DNA of 44,737 nucleotides from assembly GCA_035938395.1 (NCBI GenBank), contig DASZGY010000126.1:1-44737 (forward strand). The letters are read 5' to 3'. The position numbers and the translations under genes are program-made. This DNA comes from JALZAA01 sp035938395 (GTDB taxonomy: Bacteria > Actinomycetota > Acidimicrobiia > IMCC26256 > JACDBD01). Below, piece by piece: positions 15,403 to 24,074 of the stretch; positions within the stretch are counted from its first letter, which is position 1, and each line of letters opens with the position of its first letter. The notes beneath the pieces are model-generated. The model worked only from the letters and a program-made list of their open reading frames with translations. It ran no database searches and was not told where the DNA came from.

Positions 15403-16470
15403 GTGCCGGTCGAACGAGTGCTTCTCGCGCAACCCCGCGGCTACTGCGCGGGGGTCGAGATGGCGATCAAGGCCCTGGCGTGGATGGTCCGGGTGTTCGA
15501 GCCCCCCGTGTACTGCTACCACGAGATCGTCCACAACCGGCTCGTCGTCGACCGGTTCCGCGATCTGGGGGTCGTGTTCGTCGACGACGTCGACGAGGTG
15601 CCAGACGACGCTCCGCTCATGCTCTCCGCCCACGGCTCCGCTCCGGACGTCGTCGCCCACGCCCGCAGCCGCAACCGGTTCGTGGTGAACGCGGTGTGCC
15701 CGCTCGTCACCAAGGTCCACCACGAGGCCAAGGTGCGGGCCGAGAAGGGGTTCACCGTTCTCTACGTCGGCCACGCCGGCCACGACGAGGCGACCGGCAC
15801 GCTCGCGGTCGCGCCCGACGCGATGCAGCTCGTCGAGCACGAAGAGGACCTCGATGACGTGCTCCCGGAGGTGCAGGACCCCTCGAAGGTCGCCTTGTTG
15901 GCGCAGACGACCCTCTCGCTGCACGACTGGGAGGGCATCATGGACCGCACCCGCGAGCAGTTCCCCGAGCTGTGGACGGCGACGCGCAACGACCTCTGCT
16001 TCGCGACGACCAACCGTCAAGCCGCGCTCACGGCCATCGCCACGCGCGCCGACGCCGTCGTCGTGATCGGCAGCGCCAACTCGTCCAACACCATCGCGCT
16101 CACGAAGGTGGCTCGTAGCGCCGGATGTCCCGTCGTGGTGCGCGTCGACGGGCCCGACGAGCTGGAAGTCGACGAGCTGGCAGGTGTCCAAGTCGTCGGT
16201 GTGACGGCCGGCGCCAGCGCCCCCGAGGACCTGGTCCAGGCCGTGATCGCCAAGCTCGACCCCAGGGACGGCGTGGAGCCCGTGTACGTGACCGACGAGG
16301 ACGAGTACTTCCCGCCGCCTCGAGAGTTGCGCGAGCTCGTGCCTGCGCTCGACGGGCTGGCCGCGCTCATGGTGGGTGGTGACCCGGTGGATGCCCGCCG
16401 CCGCGGCGGGCCGTTCAGCGACGACCGCGGAATGGACGCGTCACTGGTGCTGGCCGAGCTCGCCCGCTGA
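15403..16470 (+). CDS. ispH: 4-hydroxy-3-methylbut-2-enyl diphosphate reductase
   Basis: A 355-residue last enzyme of the MEP isoprenoid pathway, reducing HMBPP to IPP and DMAPP with a 4Fe-4S cluster. The three cluster cysteines are in PRGYCAGVEMAIKA, NAVCPLVTKVHHEA and NDLCFATTNRQAA. Other family signatures are HEIVHN, SAHGSAP, GHAGHDEATGT and SANSSNT. The GTG at 15403 is chosen because it starts the conserved region right after a -10 box. An earlier start would lengthen it by 62 non-conserved residues. The last 30 bases overlap the end of plsC on the other strand. Confidence 0.96.
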   Translation: MPVERVLLAQPRGYCAGVEMAIKALAWMVRVFEPPVYCYHEIVHNRLVVDRFRDLGVVFVDDVDEVPDDAPLMLSAHGSAPDVVAHARSRNRFVVNAVCPLVTKVHHEAKVRAEKGFTVLYVGHAGHDEATGTLAVAPDAMQLVEHEEDLDDVLPEVQDPSKVALLAQTTLSLHDWEGIMDRTREQFPELWTATRNDLCFATTNRQAALTAIATRADAVVVIGSANSSNTIALTKVARSAGCPVVVRVDGPDELEVDELAGVQVVGVTAGASAPEDLVQAVIAKLDPRDGVEPVYVTDEDEYFPPPRELRELVPALDGLAALMVGGDPVDARRRGGPFSDDRGMDASLVLAELAR

Positions 16471-17157
16471 GGGCGGCGCGGGCGGGTCGTACGGTACGCC
16501 GGCGAGCGCGAGCGCCTCGTCGAAGCACGCCTGGAGCTCCACGCGGACCTTCTCCGTGATGTTGGTGACTTCCTGACGCCGGACGCGTCCGGCGCCGTGG
16601 TCGGGCGGCTGGATCGGATCACCGACGACGATCGCCACCTTGTGCGGCCGCGGCAGAGACTTGCCGGAGGCGAGGATCTGCTCGCTCCCCCCGATCCCGA
16701 CGGGCACGATCGGGACGCCGAGCCGGGTCGCGACGTAGGCGCCGCCGTCGAAGAGGTCGACGATCTCGCGACCGTGCCGCCGCGTGCCCTCCGGGAAGAT
16801 CGCGACCGGCTCCCCGCCTTCGAGCGCTTCCTGGGCGGCGCGCAACGCGGCGCGGTCGGCGCTCCCCCGCTCGACCGAGAAGCCTCCCAGCGCGGTGAAC
16901 AACCAGGCGAGGAACGGCTTCTCGAACAGCTCCTGCTTCGCCATGAACCGGATGCGCCGCCGCGTGATGTACGCGGTGAAGAAGATGTCCATGAGGGAGC
17001 GGTGCGACGGTGCCACCACGAATGCCCCCTTGCGCGGCACCTTCTCGCGTCCGCGGACGCGCACCCAGAAGATCGCCTTGAAGGGCGTGAGAACGAGAGC
17101 GTGGGCGACGCGGTAGAAGATCCGCTTGCCGAGATCGCCCCGGCGGGCGGCGGTCAC
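16441..17157 (-). CDS. plsC: 1-acyl-sn-glycerol-3-phosphate acyltransferase (PlsC family)
   Basis: A 238-residue membrane-associated acyltransferase that makes phosphatidic acid. The catalytic HX4D is in VAPSHRSLMDIFF (about residues 51-56). The substrate-binding FPEGTRRHG and VPIVPVGIGGSEQ motifs follow. An N-terminal hydrophobic stretch (YRVAHALVLTPFKAIFWV) fits membrane attachment. The GTG start overlaps the cmk stop by four bases, so it ends the scpA-to-plsC operon. The proline-rich tail overlaps the ispH 3' end by 30 bases (convergent). Confidence 0.9.
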   Translation of the reverse strand: MTAARRGDLGKRIFYRVAHALVLTPFKAIFWVRVRGREKVPRKGAFVVAPSHRSLMDIFFTAYITRRRIRFMAKQELFEKPFLAWLFTALGGFSVERGSADRAALRAAQEALEGGEPVAIFPEGTRRHGREIVDLFDGGAYVATRLGVPIVPVGIGGSEQILASGKSLPRPHKVAIVVGDPIQPPDHGAGRVRRQEVTNITEKVRVELQACFDEALALAGVPYDPPAPPSAGELGQHQ

Positions 17158-17831
17158 CGCTCTGGCTCCACGGGCTGGACCGTGGACTCGTAGCGCTCGA
17201 CGATCTCCTTGACGACGTCGCCGACGTCACGACCGGTGGTGTCGATCACCACCGCGTCCCGAGCAGGCGCGAGCGGCGTCGTCCGGTTGTCGAGCGTGTC
17301 GCGGCGGTCGACCGCGTCGCGCACGGACTCCAGGTCGGCGGGTCGGGCGGCGGCTTCCTCGTCGCGATGGCGCCGGCGCGCCCGCTCGTCCTCGTCGGCG
17401 GTGAGGAAGACCTTCACCGGCGCGTCGGTGAACACGACAGTCCCGATGTCGCGACCCTCGACGACCCCCCCACCCCGTTGCTCGGCCCATTCCCGCTGCC
17501 GGGCACGCAAGAGCGATCGCACGGCCGGATGCGACGACACCTCCGACACCCCCGCCGACACGTCCGGGCCGCGGATCTCGGCACTGACGTCGCCGCCGTC
17601 GAGCCGGACGCTTCCGGGCGGATCACCGAGCTCGAGGACGGCTTGCTCGGCTGCGCGTGCGATCGCCTCCCCGTCGCCGAGGTCGAGGCCGCGCTCGATC
17701 GCGAGCAGTGTCACGGCCCGGTACATCGCGCCCGTGTCGAGCACCTCGAGGCCGAGGGCCGAGGCCACGCCGCGCGCGACGGTCGACTTGCCCGATCCCG
17801 CCGGGCCGTCGATCGCCACGACATGGATCAC
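17154..17831 (-). CDS. cmk: Cytidylate kinase
   Basis: A 225-residue kinase phosphorylating CMP and dCMP with ATP. The P-loop is IDGPAGSGKSTVARGVA (about residues 7-23). It is followed by LEVLDTGAMYRAVTLLA, EIRGPDVSAGVSEVSSHPAV, the nucleotide-binding VEGRDIGTVVF and a lid containing RRRHRDEEA. Length is normal for the family. It overlaps aroA upstream and plsC downstream, each by a GTGA. Synteny with scpA, scpB and rluB matches other actinobacteria, where der normally follows cmk. Here plsC follows instead. Confidence 0.95.
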   Translation of the reverse strand: MIHVVAIDGPAGSGKSTVARGVASALGLEVLDTGAMYRAVTLLAIERGLDLGDGEAIARAAEQAVLELGDPPGSVRLDGGDVSAEIRGPDVSAGVSEVSSHPAVRSLLRARQREWAEQRGGGVVEGRDIGTVVFTDAPVKVFLTADEDERARRRHRDEEAAARPADLESVRDAVDRRDTLDNRTTPLAPARDAVVIDTTGRDVGDVVKEIVERYESTVQPVEPER

Positions 17832-19126
17832 GACCCGTGCCCGCCCGTCAGCGCGCCGAGGTCGTCGGCGAAACGCGGGTACGACACGGCGACCGAGTGC
17901 CAGCCGCGCACGGTGGACTCGCCCGGCATCGCGTTGGCCGCAACCGCCGCCGCCAGCGCGATCCGGTGGTCGCCGTGGCTCTTGAACGTCGCCGGACTGG
18001 GCTTGCCGCCGCGAATCGTCAGCGCATCGTGTTTCGTCTCGACGCCGACGCCCATCTGCGTCAGCTCCTGCTCGATCGTGTTGACGCGGTCGCTCTCCTT
18101 CACGCGCAGCTCGGCGACGCCCTCGATCTCGGTGACGCCGTCCGCGAACGCGGCCGCCACCGCGAGGACGGGGATCTCGTCGATCATCCCCTCGTCGGGC
18201 CGGATCGTGGTCGCGACGAGGGGCGAGGCCTCGACGGCCAGGCGTCCGACCGGCTCGCCGAGCCGCTCACCCGTCGGCTCGGCCTCGACGCGGGCGCCCA
18301 TGGTCCGCAGCACGTCGACGAAGCCCAAGCGGCGCGCGTTGAGGCACACGTCCTCGATCACGATCGACGAGCCGGGTGTGATGCACGCGGCCACCGCGAA
18401 CAGCGCCGCCGATGAAGGATCGCCGGGCACGTCGAGATCGAACGAAGTGGGAGCGCCCGCTTCGACCCGGGTGGTGCGGTCGTCGAGTCGTGTGACGGGC
18501 GCCCCGAGCGCCTCCAGCATCCGCTCGGTGTGGTCTCGGCTGGGGGCCGGCTCGACCACCTCGGTCGTCCCCTCGGCCTGGAGGCCGGCGAGGATCACCG
18601 CCGTCTTGACCTGCGCGCTCACGACGTCGAGGTCGATCCGGCGACCGGTGAGACCACCGCCCCGGATCACGAGGGGCGCGAGCTCGCCGCCGGCGCGCCC
18701 GTCGACACGGGCTCCCAACGCGCGCAACGGACGGGCGACGCGTCCCATCGGCCGCGCCTGGAGCGAGCTGTCGCCGCCGAGCACGCTCAGGAACGGCCGC
18801 CCCGCGAGCAGGCCGACGAGCATGCGCATGGTCGTGCCCGAGTTGCCGCAGTCGATCACTGCGTCCGGCTCGCGCAGTCCGGCGGCGCCGGTGCCGAGAA
18901 CCGCCACCGTCGACGACTCGGAGTTCTTCACCCGCACCCCGAGCTGCTCGAGCGCGGCGCGAGTGCGCTGCACGTCGTCCCCGTCGGCGAGGCCCCGGAT
19001 GGTGCTGCGACCGGATGCGAGCGCGGCCGACAGCAGAGCGCGGTGCGAGATTCCCTTGTCCCCCGGGACGCGCACGGTGCCCCGAAGCGGGCGCGGTCCC
19101 GCGATCGTGATCTCGGCTCCGATCAT
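17828..19126 (-). CDS. aroA: 3-phosphoshikimate 1-carboxyvinyltransferase (EPSP synthase)
   Basis: A 432-residue sixth enzyme of the shikimate pathway. Active-site segments are PGDKGISHRALLSAALASGR, DCGNSGTTMRMLVGLLAGRP, SLQARPMGRVARPL, PDEGMIDEIPVLAVAAAFAD, KESDRVNTI and HGDHRIALAAAVAANAMPG. The ATG at 19126 has GAGAGG about nine bases upstream. It is 51 bases after aroH, so two chorismate-related genes lie together inside the segregation/rRNA operon. Confidence 0.96.
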   Translation of the reverse strand: MIGAEITIAGPRPLRGTVRVPGDKGISHRALLSAALASGRSTIRGLADGDDVQRTRAALEQLGVRVKNSESSTVAVLGTGAAGLREPDAVIDCGNSGTTMRMLVGLLAGRPFLSVLGGDSSLQARPMGRVARPLRALGARVDGRAGGELAPLVIRGGGLTGRRIDLDVVSAQVKTAVILAGLQAEGTTEVVEPAPSRDHTERMLEALGAPVTRLDDRTTRVEAGAPTSFDLDVPGDPSSAALFAVAACITPGSSIVIEDVCLNARRLGFVDVLRTMGARVEAEPTGERLGEPVGRLAVEASPLVATTIRPDEGMIDEIPVLAVAAAFADGVTEIEGVAELRVKESDRVNTIEQELTQMGVGVETKHDALTIRGGKPSPATFKSHGDHRIALAAAVAANAMPGESTVRGWHSVAVSYPRFADDLGALTGGHGS

Positions 19127-19177
19127 CGGGGGGCGCCTCTCGTTCTCGACGTGTCTCGACCGCGACGCCGCACGCGA

Positions 19178-19552
19178 CTACTCCGGCAGGTCGTCACGGA
19201 GCGTTCGGGCACCCTCGAGGTACACGTGGTGCAGCTCGTCGCGGGCGAGCTCCGTGTAGCAGTGGACGAGGAGCCGGATGCACATGGGCTTCCCGCCGTC
19301 GATGGCGAGCTCGCGGGCGCACAGCAACGGGATGTCACCCAGCCCGACCCCGCGCGCGGCTGCGGCCGGGAACTCCGCCGTCAGGTCGTCGGTGGCGGTG
19401 AAGACGACGCTCACGATGTCGTCGTGTTCGAGCTCGTTGCGAGCGAGGAGCTCCTTGACCAGGCGCTGGGTCTTCTCCTCGATCTCCTGCTTGGTGTTCT
19501 CGTCGCACGTGATCGCGCCGCGCAGCGCTCGAACCCTCACACGATCTGACAT
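19178..19552 (-). CDS. aroH: Chorismate mutase, AroH class
   Basis: A 124-residue trimeric-type chorismate mutase converting chorismate to prephenate for Phe/Tyr synthesis. AroH-class features are VRALRGAITCDENTKQEIEE at the N-terminus, VVFTATDDLTAEFPAAAAR, IPLLCARELAIDGGKPMCIR and LLVHCYT, with the catalytic arginines in the RGAIT and CIRLL segments. The size is typical (120-127 residues). The ATG overlaps the rluB TAA stop by one base. Confidence 0.94.
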   Translation of the reverse strand: MSDRVRVRALRGAITCDENTKQEIEEKTQRLVKELLARNELEHDDIVSVVFTATDDLTAEFPAAAARGVGLGDIPLLCARELAIDGGKPMCIRLLVHCYTELARDELHHVYLEGARTLRDDLPE

Positions 19553-20346
19553 TAGTCGGGGTTCGATTCGTCGCTCCGGGACGTTGCGGGTTCGGTCGCG
19601 GCGGCGTACAGGGCCCGGACCTCACGCGGGCGCAGTGCACGCCACGATCCTGGGGCGAGACGACGGTCGGCGATCGGGCCGACGCGCGTCCGGACGAGCC
19701 GGCGAACCGGATGGCCGACGGCTTCGCACATGCGCCGCACGATCCGGTTACGGCCTTCGTGGACGACGATCTCGAGCGCGGCGTTGTCGCCCTGGTCTTG
19801 CACGAGCCGGACGCGCGCCGGTGCAGTCCGTCCGTCGTCCAGCGCGACGCCCTCGCGGAGCGCCCGGATCGCGGCGCGGCTCGGTACGCCGGAGACCTCG
19901 GCGAGGTACGCCTTCTCGATGCCGTGGCGCGGGTGCGTGACGAGTTGCGCGAGGTCGCCGTCGTTGGTGAGCACGAGGAGACCCTCGGTGTCGTAGTCGA
20001 GGCGACCGACCGGGAAGACGCGAGGCTCCGTCGGGACGAGATCGACGGCCGTCGGTCGACCTTCGGGGTCGCGGGCCGTCGTGACGACCCGGCGCGGCTT
20101 GTTCAGCAGGTAGTACACGACGCCTTCGCGCACCGTGACCGGCACTCCGTCCACCTCGACGCGCGCGTGCTGCGCGTCGACGCGCTGGCCGAGCCTGGCC
20201 ACCGCACCGTCGACGGTCACCCGTCCGTCGGCGATCAGGAGCTCGGCGGCGCGCCGCGACCCGAAACCGGCGCGGGCGAGGATCTTCTGGAGCCGCTCAC
20301 CCTCCGCGCTGCTGCCGGGTTGCCCGGACGGCGTCCGGGTCGCCAT
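19552..20346 (-). CDS. rluB: Pseudouridine synthase, RluB/RsuA family
   Basis: A 264-residue rRNA modification enzyme. Residues 15-75 form an S4 RNA-binding domain (LQKILARAGFGSRRAAELLI). The catalytic domain follows with the key Asp in VGRLDYDTEGLLVLTNDGDL, plus YLLNKPRRVVTT and the C-terminal HEGRNRIVRRMCEAVGHPV and LVRTRVGPI. It probably makes a 23S rRNA pseudouridine (RluB-type), although RsuA-type 16S specificity cannot be excluded. It lies directly after scpB, the arrangement found in most actinobacteria. Confidence 0.93.
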   Translation of the reverse strand: MATRTPSGQPGSSAEGERLQKILARAGFGSRRAAELLIADGRVTVDGAVARLGQRVDAQHARVEVDGVPVTVREGVVYYLLNKPRRVVTTARDPEGRPTAVDLVPTEPRVFPVGRLDYDTEGLLVLTNDGDLAQLVTHPRHGIEKAYLAEVSGVPSRAAIRALREGVALDDGRTAPARVRLVQDQGDNAALEIVVHEGRNRIVRRMCEAVGHPVRRLVRTRVGPIADRRLAPGSWRALRPREVRALYAAATEPATSRSDESNPD

Positions 20347-20967
20347 CTACTGGTTGGGCGCGGGGTCGTCGGACACGCGCAGACCACGTTCGAGCGCGTC
20401 GACGACGTCGGGCGCGGGAACGAAGTCGCCGAGCGGCGGCAAGTCGGCGAGCGAGTCGAGGCCGAGCCGCTCGAGGAACTCGCGCGTCGTCCCGTACATC
20501 ACGGCTTGTCCCGGCCCCGGGTCGCGGCCGACTTCCTCGATGTAGCCGCGCCGCAGGAGCGTGCTCAGGACCGACTCGACGTCGACGCCGCGGATGGCGG
20601 AGATCTGCGCACGCGAGATCGGCTGCTTGTAGGCGATGATCGCGAGCGTCTCGAACGCGGGCGCGGACAACCGCGCGTGCTGCCCTTCGAGGACGAAGCG
20701 CTCGACGTACGGCGCCAGGTCGGGGTGGGTCTGATAGCGGTAGCCACCCGCCACCTTCACCAGCATGAAGCCCCGCCCGTCAGTCTCGTACTCGGCGGCG
20801 AGCGCGCCGCACAGCTCTTCGATGCTCGCGACCGGCAGCTCCAGGAGCTGGGCGAGGAAGCCGGGCTCAACCGGGTCGGTCGCGGCCATGACGACCGCCT
20901 CGACGACGCGGCGCGCCTCGTGCGCTCGCAGGCCTTGGGTGGCTTCGTCGAGCGGGTCGTCGTACAC
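20347..20967 (-). CDS. scpB: Segregation and condensation protein B
   Basis: A 206-residue winged-helix partner of ScpA in the SMC condensin complex. Typical segments are ARRVVEAVVMAATDPVEPGF, YRYQTHPDLAPYVERFV, LSAPAFETLAIIAYKQPISR and AQISAIRGVDVESVLSTLL, with GRDPGPGQAVMYGTTREFLE. I choose the GTG at 20967, two bases after the scpA stop. The frame is open to 21033, but that would overlap scpA by more than 60 bases and add an Arg-rich, non-conserved start. Reliability of the start is moderate. Confidence 0.92.
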   Translation of the reverse strand: MYDDPLDEATQGLRAHEARRVVEAVVMAATDPVEPGFLAQLLELPVASIEELCGALAAEYETDGRGFMLVKVAGGYRYQTHPDLAPYVERFVLEGQHARLSAPAFETLAIIAYKQPISRAQISAIRGVDVESVLSTLLRRGYIEEVGRDPGPGQAVMYGTTREFLERLGLDSLADLPPLGDFVPAPDVVDALERGLRVSDDPAPNQ

Positions 20968-20969
20968 AG

Positions 20970-21797
20970 CTATTCGGGCTCCGAGCCCACCGTCTCGCGC
21001 CCGCTCTCGGGTGCGCTTTCGGGCTCGTCCCACTCGGCCAGGCTGGCCGCATCGAGCGCGGTCTCGCCTTCGCGCAACCGCCGGATGCGCAGGTCGCCGA
21101 ACGTGTCGAACTGCTCGAGGTCGACCACGCCCTGCTTGTAGAGCTCGAGGATCGCGAGGAAGCGCACGATCGCCTCGATCTGCGTCGGCGCGCCGGCGAC
21201 CAGCTGCCGGAAGCTGAGCGGCTCACGCTCGGGCAGCACGGAGAGGACGAGGTCGACCGCCTCGCGCACGCTGGCTCGGATCGGAGCGATGTGCTCGACC
21301 GGGATCGCGAGGGCCGGCTTCGGTGCCAAGCCCCGCAGCGCCGCGGCCAGCAGCGTCGAAGGCGCCACCCGGTCGAGCGCGTCGGGCTTCAGCGACGCGA
21401 ACGGCTCCTCGACGCCGGCGCGTCGCGCCAGGCTGCGGTCGGCCCGCCGGACGAGCGTCTCCATGGCGCGGGCCGCGTCCTTGAACGTCTTGCACTCGAG
21501 GAGCCGGGCGAGCAGGAGGTCGCGTTCCTCGAAGCGGAGGAGCTCCTCGTCGAGCTCGACCTCCTCCAGCGACGGGAGCAGCCGCCGCGCCTTCAGGTCG
21601 ACGAGCGTGGCCGCGATGAGCAGGAACTCGGTCGTCACCTCGAGATCGAAGCTCTCCATGCGCTCGAGCTCTCCGAGGTACTCGTCGACGATCCGCGAGA
21701 GCGAGATCTCCCACAGATCGACCTCCTGCTTCAGGATCAGGTGCAGGAGCAGGTCGAACGGGCCCTCGAAGACGGACGTCGACACCTCGTACGACAT
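20970..21797 (-). CDS. scpA: Segregation and condensation protein A
   Basis: A 275-residue kleisin-type subunit of SMC-ScpAB. The N-terminus FEGPFDLLLHLILKQEVDLW and IVDEYLGELERM is characteristic. It is followed by TEFLLIAATLVDLKARRLLP, an acidic segment and a C-terminal winged-helix region (FRQLVAGAPTQIEAIVRFLA, LELYKQGVVDLEQFDTF). It starts the seven-gene operon scpA-scpB-rluB-aroH-aroA-cmk-plsC. The ATG at 21797 is seven bases after a TACTCT box, predicting a leaderless transcript. parA, usual upstream of scpA in mycobacteria, is not here. trpS lies divergently instead. Confidence 0.94.
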   Translation of the reverse strand: MSYEVSTSVFEGPFDLLLHLILKQEVDLWEISLSRIVDEYLGELERMESFDLEVTTEFLLIAATLVDLKARRLLPSLEEVELDEELLRFEERDLLLARLLECKTFKDAARAMETLVRRADRSLARRAGVEEPFASLKPDALDRVAPSTLLAAALRGLAPKPALAIPVEHIAPIRASVREAVDLVLSVLPEREPLSFRQLVAGAPTQIEAIVRFLAILELYKQGVVDLEQFDTFGDLRIRRLREGETALDAASLAEWDEPESAPESGRETVGSEPE

Positions 21798-21804
21798 TGC
21801 GGCC

Positions 21805-21810
21805 AGAGTA
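21805..21810 (-). promoter_or_regulatory. Leaderless-type -10 box of the scpA operon
   Basis: GGTACTCT is seven bases before the ATG at 21797. A TTGCAC lies 21 bases upstream, outside normal -35 spacing. Confidence 0.5.
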
Positions 21811-21867
21811 CCGCCGGCCTTCCGCGAGACCGTGCAATCCCCGAAGGGTTTCGTGCGAGGCCGCAGG

Positions 21868-21873
21868 TAGCCT
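21868..21873 (+). promoter_or_regulatory. Leaderless-type -10 box of trpS
   Basis: GGTAGCCT is six bases before the ATG at 21880. It is divergent from the scpA box in the same 82-base gap. No -35 box is evident, and I see no T-box-like leader. Confidence 0.55.
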
Positions 21874-21879
21874 CAGCCG

Positions 21880-22872
21880 ATGCCACGCGTGTTCTCCGGG
21901 ATCCAGCCCACGGGTGAGATGCACCTCGGCAACTACCTCGGCGCGGTGCGCCGCTGGGTGGCCGACCAGGATCGCCAGGACGCGATCTACTGCGTCGTCG
22001 ACCTCCACGCGATGACGGTGCCGTACTCCCCCGCCGAGCTCACCGCGCGCACCCGCCAGACCGCGGTGCTCTTGATGGCGGCGGGGCTCGACCCGGCGCG
22101 GTGCGTGCTGTTCGTACAGAGCCACGTGGCGGCGCACACCGAGCTGACCTGGCTCCTCAACTGCGTGGCGACGTTCGGTGAGCTGCGCCGCATGACCCAG
22201 TTCAAGGACAAGAGCGAAGGCCAGGAGTCCGTCACCGCCGGTCTCTTCGACTACCCGGTGCTCATGGTGGCCGACATCCTCCTGTACGACACCGACGAGG
22301 TGCCGATCGGCGACGACCAGCGGCAGCATCTCGAGCTCGCCCGCGACGTCGCGATCCGGTTCAACAACCGCTTCGGCGACACGTTCGCGGTCCCGACCGC
22401 CACGTTCCCGGCCGTGGGCGCGCGCATCATGGACCTGCAGAATCCGACGGCCAAGATGTCGAAGTCGGTCGACTCGCCCCAGGGTACGGTGCCGCTGCTC
22501 GACTCGCCCGCGGCCGTGGCCAAGAAGATCAAGTCGGCGGTCACCGACTCCGGCACCGAGGTCCGGTACGACCCCGCGAACAAGCCCGGGGTCTCGAACC
22601 TGCTCGAGATCCACGCCGCCGTCACCGGCCGCAGCGTCCCCGACGTGGAGCGCGAGTTCGCCGAATCGGGCTACGGCGCGTTCAAATCCGCCGTCGCCGA
22701 CGCCGTGGTCGAGGCGTTGCGTCCGCTCCAGGAGGCGTACACGAAGCTCGAAGCCGATCCGGGTGAGGTCGACCGCCAGCTCGCCCTCGGCGCCGACAAG
22801 GCCCGCACTCTCGCCGAGCCCGTGCTCGCCCGGGCCCGCGACGCGGCCGGCCTCCTGCCGCCACCCCGTTAG
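21880..22872 (+). CDS. trpS: Tryptophan-tRNA ligase
   Basis: A 330-residue class I aminoacyl-tRNA synthetase. The HIGH-like motif lies in FSGIQPTGEMHLGNYLGAVR at the very N-terminus. The KMSKS loop is PTAKMSKSVDSPQGT (about residues 190-204). Other family segments are YPVLMVADILLYDTDEVPIG, DDQRQHLELARDVAIRFN and AAVTGRSVPDVE. The length is typical of bacterial TrpRS. It is a single gene facing the HD gene tail to tail, with only eight bases between the stop codons and no visible terminator. Confidence 0.97.
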   Translation: MPRVFSGIQPTGEMHLGNYLGAVRRWVADQDRQDAIYCVVDLHAMTVPYSPAELTARTRQTAVLLMAAGLDPARCVLFVQSHVAAHTELTWLLNCVATFGELRRMTQFKDKSEGQESVTAGLFDYPVLMVADILLYDTDEVPIGDDQRQHLELARDVAIRFNNRFGDTFAVPTATFPAVGARIMDLQNPTAKMSKSVDSPQGTVPLLDSPAAVAKKIKSAVTDSGTEVRYDPANKPGVSNLLEIHAAVTGRSVPDVEREFAESGYGAFKSAVADAVVEALRPLQEAYTKLEADPGEVDRQLALGADKARTLAEPVLARARDAAGLLPPPR

Positions 22873-22880
22873 GGGCCGCG

Positions 22881-23414
22881 CTACGCGTTGTCGGCGGCCT
22901 CCAGGGCCTCGGCGACCGTGATCGGCACGCCGCTCTCGGGCCAGCGCGTCCGGTGATGATGGGCCGACGCCCAACGCGCGGCGTCCTCGCGCCCGCCGGC
23001 GGCCCGGATCCGATCGGCGCCCCGGTCGTCATGGTGGAGGTACCACGCCGCTCGCCGGCGGAAGCCAGAAGTCTCCGCCCACCGGTCGACGCGGGTAGGT
23101 CCGGCGACCGCGCCCATGACGGTCGCGACGCTGCGCCCGACCACGCCGAGACCGGCGTCGAGCTTGCCGACGTCGTGGAGCAGCGCGGCGGCGAGCCAGC
23201 GCGGCTGTCCGGCGTACTCCGTGCCGGCGAGGCGCGCCTCGACGTCCTTGGCGACCCGGATCGTGTACCGCCGGTCGTGGTTCGGGAGCGAGCGCCACAA
23301 CCCGAGCTCGGCGGGCTCGAGGATGCCGGACACCCACGCCACGTCCCGGTCACGCGGTGGCCGTGGCGAGAGGGCGCGGACAAAACGGCGTCCGAGGTGG
23401 AGAGCTCTCGTCAT
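22881..23414 (-). CDS. HD-domain protein, function unknown
   Basis: A 177-residue soluble protein. A histidine from NHDRRYTIRVAKDVEA and the HD pair in ALLHDVGKLDAGLG (about residues 77-90), with later histidines in AWYLHHDDRGAD and ASAHHHRTRWPE, form an HD metal-dependent phosphohydrolase-like site. The arrangement resembles small actinobacterial HD proteins of unknown substrate, perhaps acting on nucleotides. It overlaps the M50 protease gene by an ATGA and is last in the pyrG-to-HD run. Confidence 0.8.
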   Translation of the reverse strand: MTRALHLGRRFVRALSPRPPRDRDVAWVSGILEPAELGLWRSLPNHDRRYTIRVAKDVEARLAGTEYAGQPRWLAAALLHDVGKLDAGLGVVGRSVATVMGAVAGPTRVDRWAETSGFRRRAAWYLHHDDRGADRIRAAGGREDAARWASAHHHRTRWPESGVPITVAEALEAADNA

Positions 23415-24058
23415 CGCACGATGAAGTTGAACAGCCCGTCGATGAACGGCGAAAACAGGCGGCCGAACAGGTTGGTCGACAAGCCGACGATGAGCAGCAC
23501 GAGAATCCCGTACGGACGGAAGCGGTACCAGCCCGGCAGCCAGTTGCGTGGCAAGACGCGCTCGATGAGCGACGAGCCGTCGAGCGGCGGGATCGGCAGC
23601 AGGTTGAAGAGGCCGAGGATGAGGTTCGCGAGCGCGAAGAACAGCAGCACCTGGATGACGAGCGGCAAGTCCGCGATCCGGAACGCGTTGCCGGTGTAGG
23701 CGCCGAAGGCGGCGCGCGCCGCCAGCGCCGCGACCACCATCAACGCGAAGTTCGACAGGGGGCCGGCGAGACCGACGAAGAGCATCTGCCGGCGGGGGTT
23801 CCTCAGCTTTCCCGGGTCCACCGGGACCGGCTTCGCCCATCCGAACGCGCCGAACCCGCTGATCGTGAGCAACGCGGGCAGGATGATCGAGCCGAACGGA
23901 TCGATGTGCGGGATCGGGTTCAGGGTGAGGCGGCCGGCGCGTTTGGCGGTGTCGTCACCGAAGAACAGCGCGACGACTCCGTGGCTGATCTCGTGCAGGA
24001 TGATTGCCAGGAACAGGCAGCCGAAGAAGACGAGGCGCTCTTCGACCTCCGCGCTCAA
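23411..24058 (-). CDS. Site-2-type intramembrane metalloprotease, M50 family
   Basis: A 215-residue membrane protein with about five to six hydrophobic segments. The zinc site is LHEISHG (HExxH, about residues 22-26), and the third ligand is the Asp of LLPIPPLDGSS (about residue 160). GPLSNFALMVVAA is typical of the short Rip3/SpoIVFB-like branch without PDZ or CBS domains. Substrates are unknown; related proteases cleave anti-sigma factors or signalling membrane proteins. The assigned start is TTG at 24058 with no good Shine-Dalgarno, so the N-terminus is uncertain. Confidence 0.88.
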   Translation of the reverse strand: MSAEVEERLVFFGCLFLAIILHEISHGVVALFFGDDTAKRAGRLTLNPIPHIDPFGSIILPALLTISGFGAFGWAKPVPVDPGKLRNPRRQMLFVGLAGPLSNFALMVVAALAARAAFGAYTGNAFRIADLPLVIQVLLFFALANLILGLFNLLPIPPLDGSSLIERVLPRNWLPGWYRFRPYGILVLLIVGLSTNLFGRLFSPFIDGLFNFIVR

Positions 24059-24074
24059 ATCGCGACGGTCGAGC

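Noticed and set aside
17367..19259. A 630-codon plus-strand open frame rich in Ser/Arg/Thr
   Set aside because: It is antisense to cmk and aroA, both with intact catalytic motifs, so it is a shadow frame.
22873..22880. Terminator between convergent trpS and HD genes
   Set aside because: The gap is eight bases. I see no stem-loop with a T tract spanning it.
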